The translations under genes and the position numbers were made by a program. 64,000 bases of DNA from Blasia pusilla (lineage: Eukaryota > Marchantiophyta > Marchantiopsida > Blasiales), in assembly GCA_050084515.1 (NCBI GenBank), contig CM114271.1, forward strand, positions 46,066,001 to 46,130,000, given 5' to 3'. The notes under the pieces were generated by a model. The model had not been told where the DNA came from. It did no database searches and saw nothing but the letters and a program-made list of their open reading frames with translations. How positions within the stretch are numbered: position 1 is the stretch's first letter; the number at the start of each line of letters is the position of its first letter. Of this stretch, positions 1-13,200 are shown piece after piece.

Positions 1-2162
1 CCTATTCTTCCTTCAGAGAACCCAATAAAAGCATATTTTATATTATATCTCAAACACCAATAATATAGCAAGAGATTAGATTATGAATTGCTTTTGCAAT
101 ATAGAATATCTTCATTTGTAACATTTTCTTTCACAAATGTTCATCTTTTCTTTTGTCCGTGATTGGATCTAAATTATTTATACCATCCATCTTTGCATAT
201 AATAGCTAGATTTTAATGTATATTTCTATACATGGATCTTAGATCTTGAAGAGATCTAGAAAGAGATTAAAAAATTCTTATAGGAATGTCAAATGAAAGA
301 GTTAAAATATTGAATAATCCTATAAAAGTGAGTATATGAGGATTGTTAAAGAGGAACGAAATTTCATGAAATAAAATGATCTTGGAAGATGATTTTATTG
401 AGGGAACATAAGTTTTAATAAAATAAGGGAAATTTGAATAAAAAATTTAAATTAATCAAAATATATTTGGAGCACAATTTAAACATAAGTTGAAATATTT
501 TCATCTGAAGATAATAAAATTAATAGTTTTTATCAGAAATTGAGAAATAACTATACTATAAGAAATATGCAATAATGTACAAAAATAGTTTTGTGCTTTA
601 TTTAGTTATTTACAACTATGAATCTTTAGAGACAAGTGTATTTATATGAACTTAGCGACTTACATGTATTTGCATCGTATACATTTTATATGTCATGCAT
701 GCATGCAATAAAATTTAAAATTTTGGTCATGTGAAATTAATCTATCGCGATCTCATAAAACACTGAATGGTCACTCTTTTCTATTAATATATATCAAATC
801 ATGATGCAACTCTTGTGATGAATTATGAAAATATTTTCTGAGATTATGTATTTGAATGAGGTAAAATCTTCATGTGAAGAAGTTTTTCTAAATTGCAAAT
901 ATGTTCTAAGATCGTCAATATCATCAATCCCTAACATTACAACATACCCCCAAGAATTCCAATTTTGAAAGGTTTCCAACTTTAAGAGGACCTCATTGAG
1001 TAATAATTGATGCAATTGGAATACCTTTCAACAATTATGAGTGGATGAGAGGGAGGAAATATGTGGCATAAAAAAAAGAATGAACTCTAGTAAATCATTA
1101 AATTTTTTTCTTTGAAGGAACAAGTAAGAAGGTTTTGAGTGACTCTTATTAGAGTTGCTCAAAGCTCTAGAGTTAAGAATTATAGCTTGCTCCATCAAAC
1201 TTGAACTCATCACGGCATTTGGCTGCAAAGGATGATGACAAGTTGGAGGCATATGAATCATGAAAATAAGATCCATCATGGGTAGATTTTCCATTAACAA
1301 GCTTATTCATGGGCAAGCACACATTTTCGTGCTTGCTTCCCCATGTGTCCCTAAGTCGAAACGTAAAAGTGAGTTTGGAAGTCCCAAATTTATTTTGGCA
1401 TGAATGTCCTAGACTAAAAAATGTTTTTGGCATTGAAGGTCACATTCATAGCTTTATGCGAGAAACTATTGATGACATGCTAAAGGAAATGCCACATGCA
1501 TAGCTCTACTTACATTCTTAACAACATTATGCTCAAGGAAATGCATATGTTTAGGCTCCATGGATAAGAATGAGCTCCAAATTGTTCTTGGCGAAAACAT
1601 CCAAATTTGTAATTCAATCACCTATTGAGGCCATTTGAGATGGTGGCCTAATTGATTATCACACATATACGATTGGCAACTCCACTAGTGTGAGACCTAC
1701 TTATATCCAAATCTTGTCACTCTCTTATAATATTCTTTTCAAAGCTTTACAGGCTATTTTAACTCTAGAGCAAAATTTAATTTTTTAGTTGATCAAGCGA
1801 ACACGTGAAAGAGTTAGTGCAAAGATTTTCCACTCGCAGAATTAGGGGTTTAAGCCAATCTCATTACTGTCCCTTCAGACACTCCCCAAATTTTCCTATC
1901 CATCTAGAGTATCCACGTGTCCTCCACACGTCTTCACTCATTAATTTCTCTCCTGTGCCTCTCAAAGGGCCGTAGACTAGTTGCATGATTAAGTCCATCC
2001 ATACAAGGATGCAAATGTTCGTCACCTTTGGTCCTTTGCCAAGCCCAAAAGTCATAGCCCTTTCCAAAGTTGACCCCATTCTACTCTAACTCTTCACAAC
2101 CATTTCATTACATGGACCCTAACTCTCACCCTAGTATTAGGATTTAGCAACCCCAGTATCCC
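1..2162. other. AT-rich intergenic DNA, no gene seen
   Basis: Strongly AT-rich sequence with only short, unrelated open frames on both strands. The minus-strand frames at 794-1433 show no domain I recognise. No tRNA, rRNA or coding exon could be supported. It may be old transposon debris. Confidence 0.5.
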
Positions 2163-2200
2163 AAATAATAATAATAATAATAATAATAATTATTATTATT
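2163..2200. repeat. (AAT)n microsatellite, self-complementary
   Basis: About nine AAT units run straight into four ATT units, so the tract forms a perfect A/T hairpin. This is a simple-sequence repeat. Confidence 0.9.
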
Positions 2201-3970
2201 ACCCTCTAAACATTTTTCCCCCATCCAACTCATGTGTCCTCCACAAATATGTAGCAATTAATTTCTTACCCCACACTGCAATTAATTTCTTCATGCAAAC
2301 CGGTTATTATTATCTAAACAGTTTTTATTAGGACTAAATGGTTAACCCTATTTGGTTTTCGTCTCCTAAAATCCTTAATTTTTTGTCGTAGGTTATATTT
2401 GGTTTAGGAAAAACGTTGAGTTTGGGTTAAAGAAAGTCCAGAAATACGGATGATAAGCTGTTAAAAGTGGCGCTTTTCCCTCCCCATTAACTTCCGGAGA
2501 ATATTTTGGAATATTCAGTATCCTCGAGCCCCAAATAGAGCTCCGCTGGAGCCGCATGACTGAGAGAATCTTGGGAATCGAATCCTCGGTGGCCCCCGCC
2601 CTCGTGTGATGTGGACAGCAGGGAGGGCCCACCGGCGGCCAATGGTATCGATCCTCGTCACAGTCCACGTTCGTTGCGAGGCGATGACGAGTCAACATTT
2701 GCGTGAGCTGGAGGCGGGAGTTGTCAAGCCATTGACTGGCGCAGGAAATCCTACATGCAAGGGTCAACAGTGGGGGAAATCCTAAAGCCCGGACCCTAGA
2801 TGAAGGAACGTCCCCCCAACAACGCTGTACATTTATGCGTTTTTTTCGAATAAAATATCAAACAATATAACCAAATTATTATTATTTTTTAAACTAGTAG
2901 TTTTTGTTGTTGTTTCTTCGTTTACACATAGCACTCACTCACTCACTTTACATCCCCATCATGCATCGAAAGTTGTGATTGTGTCCCCCCCACCCCATTC
3001 CACACACTAACATCATCAACCCAAAGCACAACATTTCTTGCTGCCCCTCCCCTCTCCACCTCCACAAGCAATTCCACCTTGTCGAGTTTCTCCCATGACC
3101 ACCACTCCCAACAGAATTCAACGTCCATTGATTCCCCAGGAGTGAGTGAATTTGGAAAGAAGAACAAGTAGATAATAATAATAATAATAGTGAAAATTTA
3201 ATGGTGCTGCAAAAGTAATGAAGGGATGAGAAAATGCCCCCTCCCCCCCTTTTGGGGTCTACAATCTCCTCTTGCTCACGTTGTCATGCTGTGGAGAGAG
3301 AAATAAAGAGACATGTAATAGAGAAAACGTTGACATTTCTCACGAAGGACCATTGGGAGATGGATGGAAGGAAGGAAGGAAGGTTGATTTAAATGGGATG
3401 GGAATTGTTGTAGTGTTTCGATGCATTTAAGAAGCTTTGGTTGGATGCTCAACTCGGTTGTCAAAAGAATGATCTTGGAAAGGATTTTCTTCGTGAATGG
3501 AATCATCGTTCGTAGAGAAAGTCTCAAAGATCAAGACAACTCTTCATGCCCATTTTCTGCTCGAGAAAGTGCAATCAAAATAATTGCATTTACACGACTT
3601 CTGATGTTATTAAGAACATCCCCTCCCTTTTCACGATGTCATGTTCGACCTAATTAGGGCGTTTAGGAAAATAGGGACGTTGACATCTGTCGACATCATT
3701 ATGTGGTGGAAAATAGGGGCGTTTGTTTCGTTTGTGAGGAATAGTCTCCCAATGCATTCATTCATTCATTCATTTCACTCCTTTTGAGACTCAACTTATT
3801 CCCTATGTCACAAGCCCAAAATGGACACCGAGTGCCCACAAATGTGGTAAAGCCTTTCATTTGCCATAGGAGTGGGGGAGGGAACGTGTGGGGAAACGGA
3901 ATCTGAAACAGGAATGCAAAAGGTGTGGTGGTGGTGAAAGATGAGGGACAAATTTCTTGGTATATGTTAT
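2201..3970. other. Intergenic, no gene seen
   Basis: Mixed composition with a moderately GC-rich patch at about 2450-2800 and a (GAAG)n stretch near 3367. The longest frame (minus, 2393-2767) has no recognisable domain and no supporting splice structure. Confidence 0.4.
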
Positions 3971-4358
3971 GTATTAGTACATGTTTATAATTTTCACAAT
4001 CACACCAAAAAAGCATTTATAATAGTAAGAATAGTAATCATAATAATAATACATGAAAAGATTATTCCTAAAAAAGGAAAGAAGACCCCCTAGTAGATTT
4101 TACTCTTGGAGAATCTAATGGTTCGGATTTTTTAATGGGTTTATCAAAATGAAATGGGTGGACATGATTGTATTAGTACGTGCTTATAATTTCCACAATT
4201 ACACCCCAAAAATATGTATAGTAATAATCATAATAATAATATATGAAAAGATTATTCAAAAAAAGGAAAGAAGACCCCTAGTAGATTTTAATATGGGAGA
4301 ATCTAATGGTTCAGATTCTCTAATCCGTTCAACAAAATGGAATGTGTGGACGTGATTG
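3971..4358. repeat. Direct tandem duplication, period about 199 bp
   Basis: The segment starting GTATTAGTAC at 3971 is repeated starting at 4170. Both copies share a run of AAT repeats, the string GAAAAGATTATTC, the string GGAAAGAAGACCCC and the closing GTGGAC(A/G)TGATTG. Divergence is about 10-15 percent by eye. No coding content is seen. Confidence 0.85.
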
Positions 4359-5414
4359 TGGAAACGGGGAATGTGGGGTCAAAGATGCCGTTCCACTTTT
4401 GGTGGAGTTGGGGACTTGGAAGAAAAGAAACAATTATGTATGCATGATTATCACACTAAATGGGGAAATAGTGCTCACCATCATCATCATAACAATTTGT
4501 TGGGTAATATGTATTTCTACTAGAATATGAACATGAAGAAAACCCATTGAATTTGTAAAAAAAATAATTTTAAGATTTTTTTCTTTATGGACTTTCATAT
4601 CCAAGAAGAGTCTTGAGGTCTTAATGGGGCATCTCATTTGGAGGATGTAAATTTTTTGAAAGTCTTGAAAACCCTTCACCGTAAAATAGGGACGGTTTTC
4701 ATTTATTCCGAGGAACTTCAAACTTGATAGATTCTATAATTTGGAGGGCATGTGACTTAAATACACATACACATATGTCTTCAACGTCCGGCCGTAGGAG
4801 ATGAGTGTCCACCTCGGACGGTGCCCCACACCCACGCATGACATTTGACCTTACAAAGAGTTACGACTTCATATGTCTGACCTTAGAACACGTTTTTTGA
4901 TATGCCTTGATAGCATTTTCACAGTTTGGGATGTTGAATGTTGTATTAAGGCTATATTTCTTTTTTTTCTCAATGACTAGAACGAGTCATTGTGTCTATT
5001 TCTTCCAATCAGTCGCTAAATTTTCCTTCCTCCCTTTCAACCATTGAAACATTTTGTACCTTACTTTTTCTTACATCGCACAAGCCATTTAACACAAGTT
5101 TAGAAAGATGACGCCTTAGTTATGGGGGGAGTCCATGTTTGGAGAAACGGGGACCTATTTCTCTAGACATTACTCTAAACAGAGTTTTAACATCCATTAT
5201 AGCAACTGGATTTTGTCCTCTTCAGCGTGATATTATTTTTTAATTATTTTAGATTATGAAATATATAATATTATTAATTCACATCCACACACTTCATCCT
5301 CGGACTTCTCTCTTGCCGGAGAGAAAGGAATAGCCCTAGTAGTTCGAAATAAAAGATTTCCTCCTCTTTCCAACAACTCATACTTTTCTTGTTCTACTTA
5401 CAAAAATTGACAAA
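4359..5414. other. Intergenic, no gene seen
   Basis: AT-rich with no frame of interest. The segment 4765-4870 contains CATATGTCTTCAACGTCCGG, which looks repeat-like, but I cannot assign it to a family. Confidence 0.4.
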
Positions 5415-5561
5415 ATGCCTAATACTTTCAGTTTCCCAAACCCCCCTCGTTTTGCTTTGAGCCGCCCTATTAAAAATACACACCATATAATGCCTGATAC
5501 TTTCAGTTTCCCCACTCCCATCGTTTTGGTTTGAGCCGCCCTATTAAAAAATACACATCAT
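5415..5561. repeat. Direct tandem duplication, period 75 bp
   Basis: Two copies begin ATGCCT(A/G)ATACTTTCAG at 5415 and 5490, and both end with GAGCCGCCCTATTAAAAA followed by TACACA. The unit is non-coding. Confidence 0.85.
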
Positions 5562-6200
5562 TTCTATCTCTAGAATTTGAGCAGGTTGTTCTCATCCTTT
5601 CAAAATAACCAAATTAGCGTTTTAACCTGACGATTATTGGTTGGGATTACGCCGAGTTTCAGTGGTCAGATCCATTCGAAAACGGCAATAGCTCACTCAG
5701 ACTGAGACTCACCCACTGGAGTAGTAGATAAAGAGAATAAACATATATATAGAAAAAGGATGGGAAACCCATCATGATACAAAAGAGGGAGCATGCAGAC
5801 CCAAAAAATAGACCTCAAGAGGTCAAACCGGCCCCAAGGAGAAAGAAGGGGGCATTCCCTAACGACCAAAATCACCAACAACAGAGACAATATCAACAAC
5901 ACCTAGAGAACTATGACTATTACTAAATGGGCCTCTAGCATTGGCGTCTCCAACCACCTGAGTCCGCCGCAGAAGCCCATTTGTCTGGGCACGCTGCAAA
6001 ACTATGGAGACCCGTTGCCTACAATAAAAGATCGCAATGACTAAAGACAATCCATTTTTCGACGGGAGATGATGGACGTAATCCGTAAAAAACGAGTCAA
6101 ACCTCTCCTCCCATCGCCCCGAACATCTCAATGGTTAGAAGATAAATCGTAGTAGTAGAAGGGTGCCATACAAGCACGTGGACGTGCCAACTGGCACACC
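5562..6200. other. Intergenic, possible repeat remnant
   Basis: Minus-strand frames at 5693-5902 and 5859-6131 overlap and match no protein family I recognise. The stretch 5700-6100 has more balanced composition than the AT-rich DNA to the left and could be a mobile-element relic. No gene is supported. Confidence 0.3.
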
Positions 6201-6537
6201 GCCGTCCATGGATGGATTATGCACCGCGATCGGGACGGACGCTGACGGACGGACGGACGGCCCGAATTCAACGGCAGCTTGCGACAGACATCCTGTGGAG
6301 GTGAGTCGTGATTCTAACAACGACACCACCCCCACGCACTAACAGATCGTCTCCGGCGCGAGGATTCTCCCGCCGGTGGCGATGGCGACGGATCGCTCGA
6401 GAGCCTGCCCGTCGTTGCGAGCAGGGAAGCCTTCAGAAACGACTCCTTTTCTCAATCAATCAATCCGACCCAAGATGTCCTGCTCACCTGAAGAATGTCA
6501 CAAACTGCGCAATGCGCATTAGGTTCAGCTCCTTCTT

Positions 6538-6562
6538 CCTCTCTCTCTCTCTCTCTCTCTCT
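6538..6562 (+). repeat. (CT)n tract in GC-rich island
   Basis: A pure CT dinucleotide run. In plants, CT/GA tracts are common close to transcription starts and in 5' leaders, so it is a weak pointer to a plus-strand promoter or 5' UTR. Confidence 0.8.
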
Positions 6563-8776
6563 ATACTCGTGCAGTGGCGTGAAATCGACATCCACACTTC
6601 TTTTCCGCTTGAGGAGGTGGAATTCGGCGGGTTTTGCGGACTATGGATGGAGGTCGTCTCACGCGCAGCAGCGGAGGAGTGTAGGGATGTGGAATGCGGA
6701 ACTCCTCGAGTCCGCATTGATCCTGGAAGCGTCACAGCGCGCAGCAGCTACAGGGCTTGCAAGGACGCTCGTCTGTGTTTGGACTGTGGAAGGTTTGTGG
6801 ACCACAGAGACCTCGCTGTACTTACCAGACAGAGAGGAAGAATGCTACGCGAGTCCGTGCAGAGCCCGGCGATCGTCGGGCGAGCGCGAAGAGCGGATGA
6901 GAGCCTGAGGCGCAGTAGGGGAGGGGGCAGGGAGTAGATGCTGGAACGAGTGCGGGAGCCACAATCGCCAGGGCTGCGGTGCTGCGAATATAAATAATTT
7001 TGCGATTGTCTGGCAATGATGCTGTCAAATGGCGTTGAGTGTTGGAAGGACTCAGGGAGCAATCCTGTACCGTCGTTGGACGAATGACAGACAGACAGAC
7101 AGATCCAACTTTTTCTTCACGGAAAGAATGTCAGAATCAGTAAGCGCAACCCCGTCGCCACCCTGAGTGCTCAGAGGGCAGCTATCCTATCTCCTGCCTA
7201 GATTCCATCGTCATCTCGGGAATTCGGCGACAATGTGGTGAAGAATTCCAATTTTCCATCATTCGGCGGGGCACCAACGGTTTCCCTTCGAGAGAAGACG
7301 GTCATGTCACGCTCACGACGTCCGTCATTTCGAAACTCCGCAGAGCTAGCCGCCGGAGCACCTACTGGCAACCATAGCTCCTAGACAGAGAGACAGATGC
7401 CTTCGCCCTGCGCCTGGCTCTGGCCTTCGGGCAGTTCATGGATATGTATGTCTCGTTAACCTGGCAATAATTCAGTCTGTTAAGGCTGGAGTCTGAAATG
7501 CCGATCGGACTGCACCTTCTGCAGTGGAGCAGGGAGGGAGGGACCGGACCGGACCGCTTCTCTCCGGCGAGGAGAGAGCGGGCAACTCGTGCTCTCCTCC
7601 GCTCCTCCCCCACGGAATGGAGCCGCATTGGCAAAAAAAAACGCAGTCGGTCAGGTCGGGTCAGGTCAGGTGCGTCCGAGGATCGCAGAATGACGGCGGT
7701 GATTCTCTGGGGAGCGGCATGCGAATTCCGCCGCGTCATACCGAGAAGAGCGATCTCCTCGGTTGCACCGCGAGAGGAGAGAGTGCCACGCGCAGACATT
7801 CGCGTCGGTACTCCGGGGATGGATGGAACTCGAGAAAAAGACACACACACGTCTGTTTTCTCCCCATGTGCACTCTGATCTCGGGAGTTCTGACTCCATT
7901 CCTTCGAGGTCGTTGGCTCATGATCCTCACTTCGAAATCGCTCGTCTCGGATCTTGCTGAAATCGCCTCCCCTTCAAAGCGGGAGAAAACAGAACAACTC
8001 CACCACACGTGTGCTCAAAAGCTAAATTCGGCCCCCACGATCTTCTTGAGTTTTTCCTCTAGATCTGCTTCCCTCTCAAGATTCTCCCCTCCTCCTCCTT
8101 CCCTTTTCGGCCCTAGAAGCATCCTCTTTCCGCCGCACTCCCTATAGGTGCTAGCTTAGCCCTCTGTCAGTGACTTCATCCATCTAGAGGCCGAGGATAT
8201 GAGGATGTCCAGCTCTCGCGGATTGGAAGTCCGCACGCGACCCAGTTCTCACATGGAAATGGGAATGAAACGAGCATGGACTCCGTCGGTATCCCCTCCC
8301 CCTCTGGTGGTGGTTGTCCGGGCGAGTTGAGAGGCGCACCGCCGCAGTGCCGACGAGGGCCGCTTCGTTTCGTTTCGCAGACGGCGCGGAGGCGTGGAAT
8401 TCCGGATGGCGCCGATGACAAGTGTTTCAAGACACGCGATGAGGAATCTGAGAGATCCGGCGGTCGCCCACCATCGGTCGCAGGAGCTGAACCGCAGCGC
8501 CACCCAAGTGTCCCGACTCCCGCGAGGAGTTGAGAGAAAGGCGGGGGATCGTGGACGGAACTGAATCGAACACGTCTGCGATCCAGCGGTTCAATGATGC
8601 ATGGAGCACACCTCTCCGCTGGAGTGTGTGTGCGGGCACGTGCGGACGGGACTGCTTCGCGGTCGTGCCAACCGCGGAGACCCGACTGCAAAGAGAGAGA
8701 GAGAAAGAAAGAGCACACCAAGCTTCTTGTCGATTTGAGGGTCCACCCTCATTGTGATCACCTCTTTCCTCGGAGA

Positions 8777-9009
8777 CAGTCTGTCTTCCTCGAGAAAAAC
8801 TTTCTACGCGTGAGACTTGCAGAGCAGAGGCTTCATGAGAAAATCTCTTATCCTCGAGAGAAACTTTTTCGTGGGTGACTTGAAGAGCAGAGGCTTCATG
8901 AGAAAATCTCTCATCCTCGAGAGAAATTTTTTCGAGTGTGACCTGTACAGCAGAGCCGTCATGAGAAAATCTCTCTTCCTTGAGAGAGAAGCTTTCTTCG
9001 CGTGTCACC
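8777..9009. repeat. 63-bp tandem repeat, about 3.5 units
   Basis: Units anchored on AGAGCAGAGGCTTCATGAG start at 8821, 8884 and (diverged) 8947, a period of exactly 63 bp, with a partial unit before them. Each unit contains a TCATGA and a CTCGAGAGAAA motif. As 63 is divisible by 3, both strands stay open: plus frame 8817-9110 repeats 21 residues with core MRKSL(I/F)LER, minus frame 8427-9011 repeats a 21-residue unit with core SLEDERFSHEASALQV. I see no evidence that either is translated. Confidence 0.9.
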
Positions 9010-9570
9010 ACCGACCTGTAGAGCTCGAGAGGTACACTGCTCGTCGCCGAGAGCGTGAGAGTCTCCCAGGACGAAGAGCGGGGGGGATGCCTGTGGCTGA
9101 GGCAGGATGAGAAAAACGGCAGACGTCATTATTGCAGCGATTCCCAAGAGCGAGATCCGCCGCTTTAGGTGGCGAGAAGCATGCGTCATTCGAAGGTACC
9201 CCGGGTACACACGTCGTGTAGTCTGTTAAAAGCGTAAAGGTTCGAAACCCCTGGAGAGCATCAACTGCAGGGCAGGGGGCCGCACGTTGAAGAGGGCCAC
9301 GGAAGCGTGTGGGACATGCGACATTCTCACTCCGCATAACCAGAGTATGCCATTTCAGTCGACTGCCGCAGCTATCCACTGAATGTAGATTCGACTTACG
9401 GTCCCATGCGGTCGTTACTCCATATCCCAAAGCCCTCCTATTGCAGTACCATGAAGTTGTCATCCCATATCTCTTACAGTCTACGATTCCGCAATAAACG
9501 AGTGTTCTGAACCTGGGCAGCAAACGTATAGAAAATATCTTAACAGAAATCGCATACAAAGGATCCTCTC

Positions 9571-9687
9571 AGCAATCGAATGCACAGGGTGTGCCTGGAG
9601 CTTGAATGAATGCTCCTAATCTCAGCTGCGAGCAATCGCATACCCCTAGAGGGTCCCTGGAGCCTGAATGACTGCTCTAATTTTGGT
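9571..9687. repeat. Direct tandem duplication, period 60 bp
   Basis: Copies start AGCAATCG(A/C)AT at 9571 and 9631 and share CCTGGAGC(T/C)TGAATGA. They lie in the DNA downstream of the GST stop codon, outside any coding exon. Confidence 0.75.
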
Positions 9688-10231
9688 GTACGGGCACCCG
9701 AGAGAATCTGAGACTCAGCGATAGTATGAGGAGCGGAAGAAGATGGTCATTTCTTACAGTGTACATGTTTACTACTTCAACAGATCGTGACACTGGATCA
9801 ACAACACCTCTCGATCAGAAAAGAAACCGGCAAAAAACAAGGTAATGTATGTAATGGTACAAGGTAATGCCCAAGGTTACAATCCATATACAACTATTTT
9901 CTCAAAGCTGTTACTAGACACAGCTAGTCTTGGCCGATATACAGGTACTCTTCCTGACGCCCAGCTGGTTGCAAGGTTCGGTCACAATTACAGAAACATT
10001 GACACTTAGATCTATAACATTCCTCCCATCAATGAAGGGGTGTATTTATACCTACTATTATCTTAGTCGGCATCACATCTTCTCGATAATCCCCATAATA
10101 CAAGGGATACAAGCACTCATGGAAAAATATCAGCGCTAATACAAGCAGTTAGATCCAGGATAAGGGAAGAAAGAAAGAAGAGCATCCATGCCCCATCCGG
10201 CAGGGATACAGCAGCATGAAGCACGTGCAGT
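9688..10231 (-). other. Probable 3' UTR and downstream flank of the GST gene
   Basis: This is the sequence just beyond the minus-strand GST stop codon. No other gene is seen. No canonical AATAAA signal on the minus strand could be fixed, so the 3' end is undetermined. Confidence 0.4.
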
Positions 10232-13200
10232 TCAAAATCTCCCCAACATCCTTCTTGTACCTACATTAAGAACTGCGGGGACTATAAGCCTCAATCTACC
10301 TATCTTCGTCGCATATTTACCAATTGCCACCTTGTAGCTTGACCGCTCCTTCATCCTCTTCCAATAATCCGCAAGGTGTTGTCGTGTCTGGATCAATTCC
10401 TTACCTCGGTTCAGCTGGTCAATCCGTGCTAGCACAGGTATGAAAACAACATCAGCCATGGAAAAGTCCTGGCCAGCAAGAAACTTAGAGTTTGCCAGCT
10501 CCGATTCTGCAGCATCCAGTAGGCTGATTAGCTGCTCCATGTTTGCAGCTATTGCCTCGATATCTGCACGCTTAGCCTCAAATTCATGCATGCTGTTGAG
10601 CTTGGCATGATACTTTCCAGCCAAGTCAGGGTATTTGGCCATTCTTGCAATCACCACTCGTCTCCTGAATCTGCTAAAAAACTTTAGCAGGCGTTCAGGA
10701 TAGTGAGAAAGAGTAAATGGTTTGGAATCCCAAGAATCTGCTTTTACCAGCCACTCTTGTACTAAATCCCGATTCACCTTATCTCCACCCAGAGTGTTGT
10801 TCACACCGTCGATGTATCTGTAAAACAAATATACAAAATTTGCTGTTGAGGATATCATCATCAAATCACTGAAATGGGCACATGCTTGAAGATCACTAGT
10901 GTAGAAACTACAGCCACAAAACCAGGAATGGGAGGATCATTTATTTTACAAAGACATGAACAGAACCGCGCCATTACTGGACCTGTGTAATTCATCGTGG
11001 TTTATATCTCAGTAGGAAATGCTCACTTTCACAGTTTGGCCATTGAGAGCAACTAGAATCTGATGAGATACAATATAGTGTCCCCTAGAAGGTAGTACCC
11101 AGGATATGGACCCTAGTTCACCAAACCAGGACATGCGGACCTGTCTGTACATTGTTAGACACAAGACTTCATAGAGAGCACTTTGAGAAACAATTGCAAA
11201 CCCTCCACATCAAACACATAACATACCCAAGACTTAATACCCAAGAACTGCAAGGCTTACTCTACATTTCGCCAGAGCATCAGGTGGAAAAGAAGATAAG
11301 AAAATGAAGGAGTCTAAGAGTCAAGAGAGATAACACAACTACCAGAATCTATTTAAAAAAAACACGGCATACCCTGATGACATCAGTTGTAATGCCTTTC
11401 CTTGAGTATACACGACCAGTGCTTACATATACAGAAAACACTTTCAAGTTCAGAAAATCAATCCAACACTTGGAATCCCAGTAACATACTCCTGGTCAGC
11501 ATCTTCATTGACAAGCATCACTTTCAAGATGATATTATAGCTCGAAGTCTGCAACATGATTCAAAAAGAATAATGTATATTAATCTAGAATCAATACTTG
11601 TATATTCATCGTGAAGGATGCCAGTAAGTGTACACGGAGGAGACTAAAACGGGAAGAAAATGGAAGTATTTGCAACAATCCCAGAGAGAAATGTACTCAC
11701 TACCTTCAAGATGAATTCCACACTTTATTTCTTATCAGCAATAGACCTCGCATCCTGAACTCTTGATGATTTGTGTGCCCATTAATCTTGCCAGCCCTTC
11801 AAGGTGAGCAACCGATATCCTCCCCACCTCCCTTTTCTTTAGTAAGAGAGGTGACCCTAACCTCAGCTGAGAGCACCAGAAATGAGAGGTGCAGAAAACG
11901 ATTCTTGTAGGGGTCCAGATTTGGAACAACCGTTCACTCAGGATTCCAAATTTAAGAGGGCTCTTGGTATGCATCTCATGCTTTGATTTTTTCAATACAT
12001 ATCCCAAGCTTTACGTGGAATCAGTACACGTCTTTCCATGCACTAGTGAGGAACTCGGGTGTGTTTCTGGCGGCCTTTTCATTTTGTAAAAGCCAGTGAC
12101 GATGTACTCGCAGAGCACTGTATGGTGCGTCTCGTCTTGTCAATGGACAGACGCAAGAACTTCAGTAGCTGACTTTAAAAGAGTGAAATACTGAAGGCTA
12201 GGATATGGGTCAGATGGCATATAGGTCTTCACAAGCAACCTTGTAACTCCCTCATTCCAAAAAGATGTACTTTTCAGGTTAGTTATCAGTTCGCACTTCT
12301 ACCTCAGGCTAGAAAGTAAATACAAAAATCTGCAGTTGATCATTGATAATATTAAATGGAAGCCAACATATTTCTTTGAAAAATTCCTGTACCATGGAAA
12401 AAAATGGAGAGATCTAAGACCATTTTGGCTACCTGAAACAAGTTGAAGCAGTTATTGAATTTAGGTTTCGTTCATGTTCAGAGGAGAAAGGCTTTCTGGA
12501 ACCTACTGTCCCACAAAAGAAGGGTCATATAGACTACATTTGATATCCAACACTACTCACACTCTCGGGAAGATAAAATCCAGTAAGAGATTGGTTACAA
12601 CCAATACCTCCTCTAATTCTAAATGACCCCAGCTCCTTAGAGATGGCTGAGAATTGGATAAGTTGGGGCTTTGGGGGGTGATGGACTAAATAAACTTTCA
12701 CAAACAAACCATGGAGCAACATTTGGAGATAATTTTTTTAAAGCAAAAAACATGCCAATTTAGAATACAGAACCTGCAAGAAAAGAAGGGAATAGAAATA
12801 GGCATACAAAATTGATTGCCACAGATTCCTCATGTTCATGAACTGTGGACTCTACGGACCTAGAGTCCTCATCTGACGGCCTACAAGCAAGGACCCTGAG
12901 ATTGCGACCAACTTAAATCCATGCACTAGTTAACAAGAGACCAAAATTCCAAGGATATTTTGTACTGTCATGAAGACAGCCTTTGATCATACTGGGTCCA
13001 AAGGTTCTCAGGGATCTCATAGGACCATGAGATGGACCAAGTCTTAACAAGAATCAAGGAATTAAAGAGTACGAAGCTCACCAGCTGCACTGACCAAGGG
13101 TTTGAGGGAAAGACGTACGGCAGGAGGTGCAAGAAGCACCAGAGCCAAGTCACAAGCAATCTGACATAACCAGACCCAGAACAAAGCACCGCATCTCACC

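Larger units (their letters stand above)
6200..9570. other. GC-rich, CpG-dense island without a recognised gene
   Basis: This 3.3 kb block is much richer in GC and CpG than its surroundings and holds many overlapping open frames on both strands, such as minus 8176-8721 and plus 7524-8147. That pattern is expected from GC-rich non-coding DNA. Composition and the CT tract resemble the putative promoter regions of the GST and mraY genes, so it may be the 5' region of a gene whose body was lost, a non-coding transcript, or a promoter. No conserved domain or clear exon chain was found. Confidence 0.4.

Noticed and set aside
8176-8721. 181-codon minus-strand frame in the GC-rich island
   Set aside because: Overlaps other long frames in several phases, no domain, and composition explains the openness.
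9230-9260. tRNA T-arm-like string GGTTCGAAACC
   Set aside because: Flanking bases do not form a 5-bp T stem, and no acceptor, D or anticodon arms could be placed.
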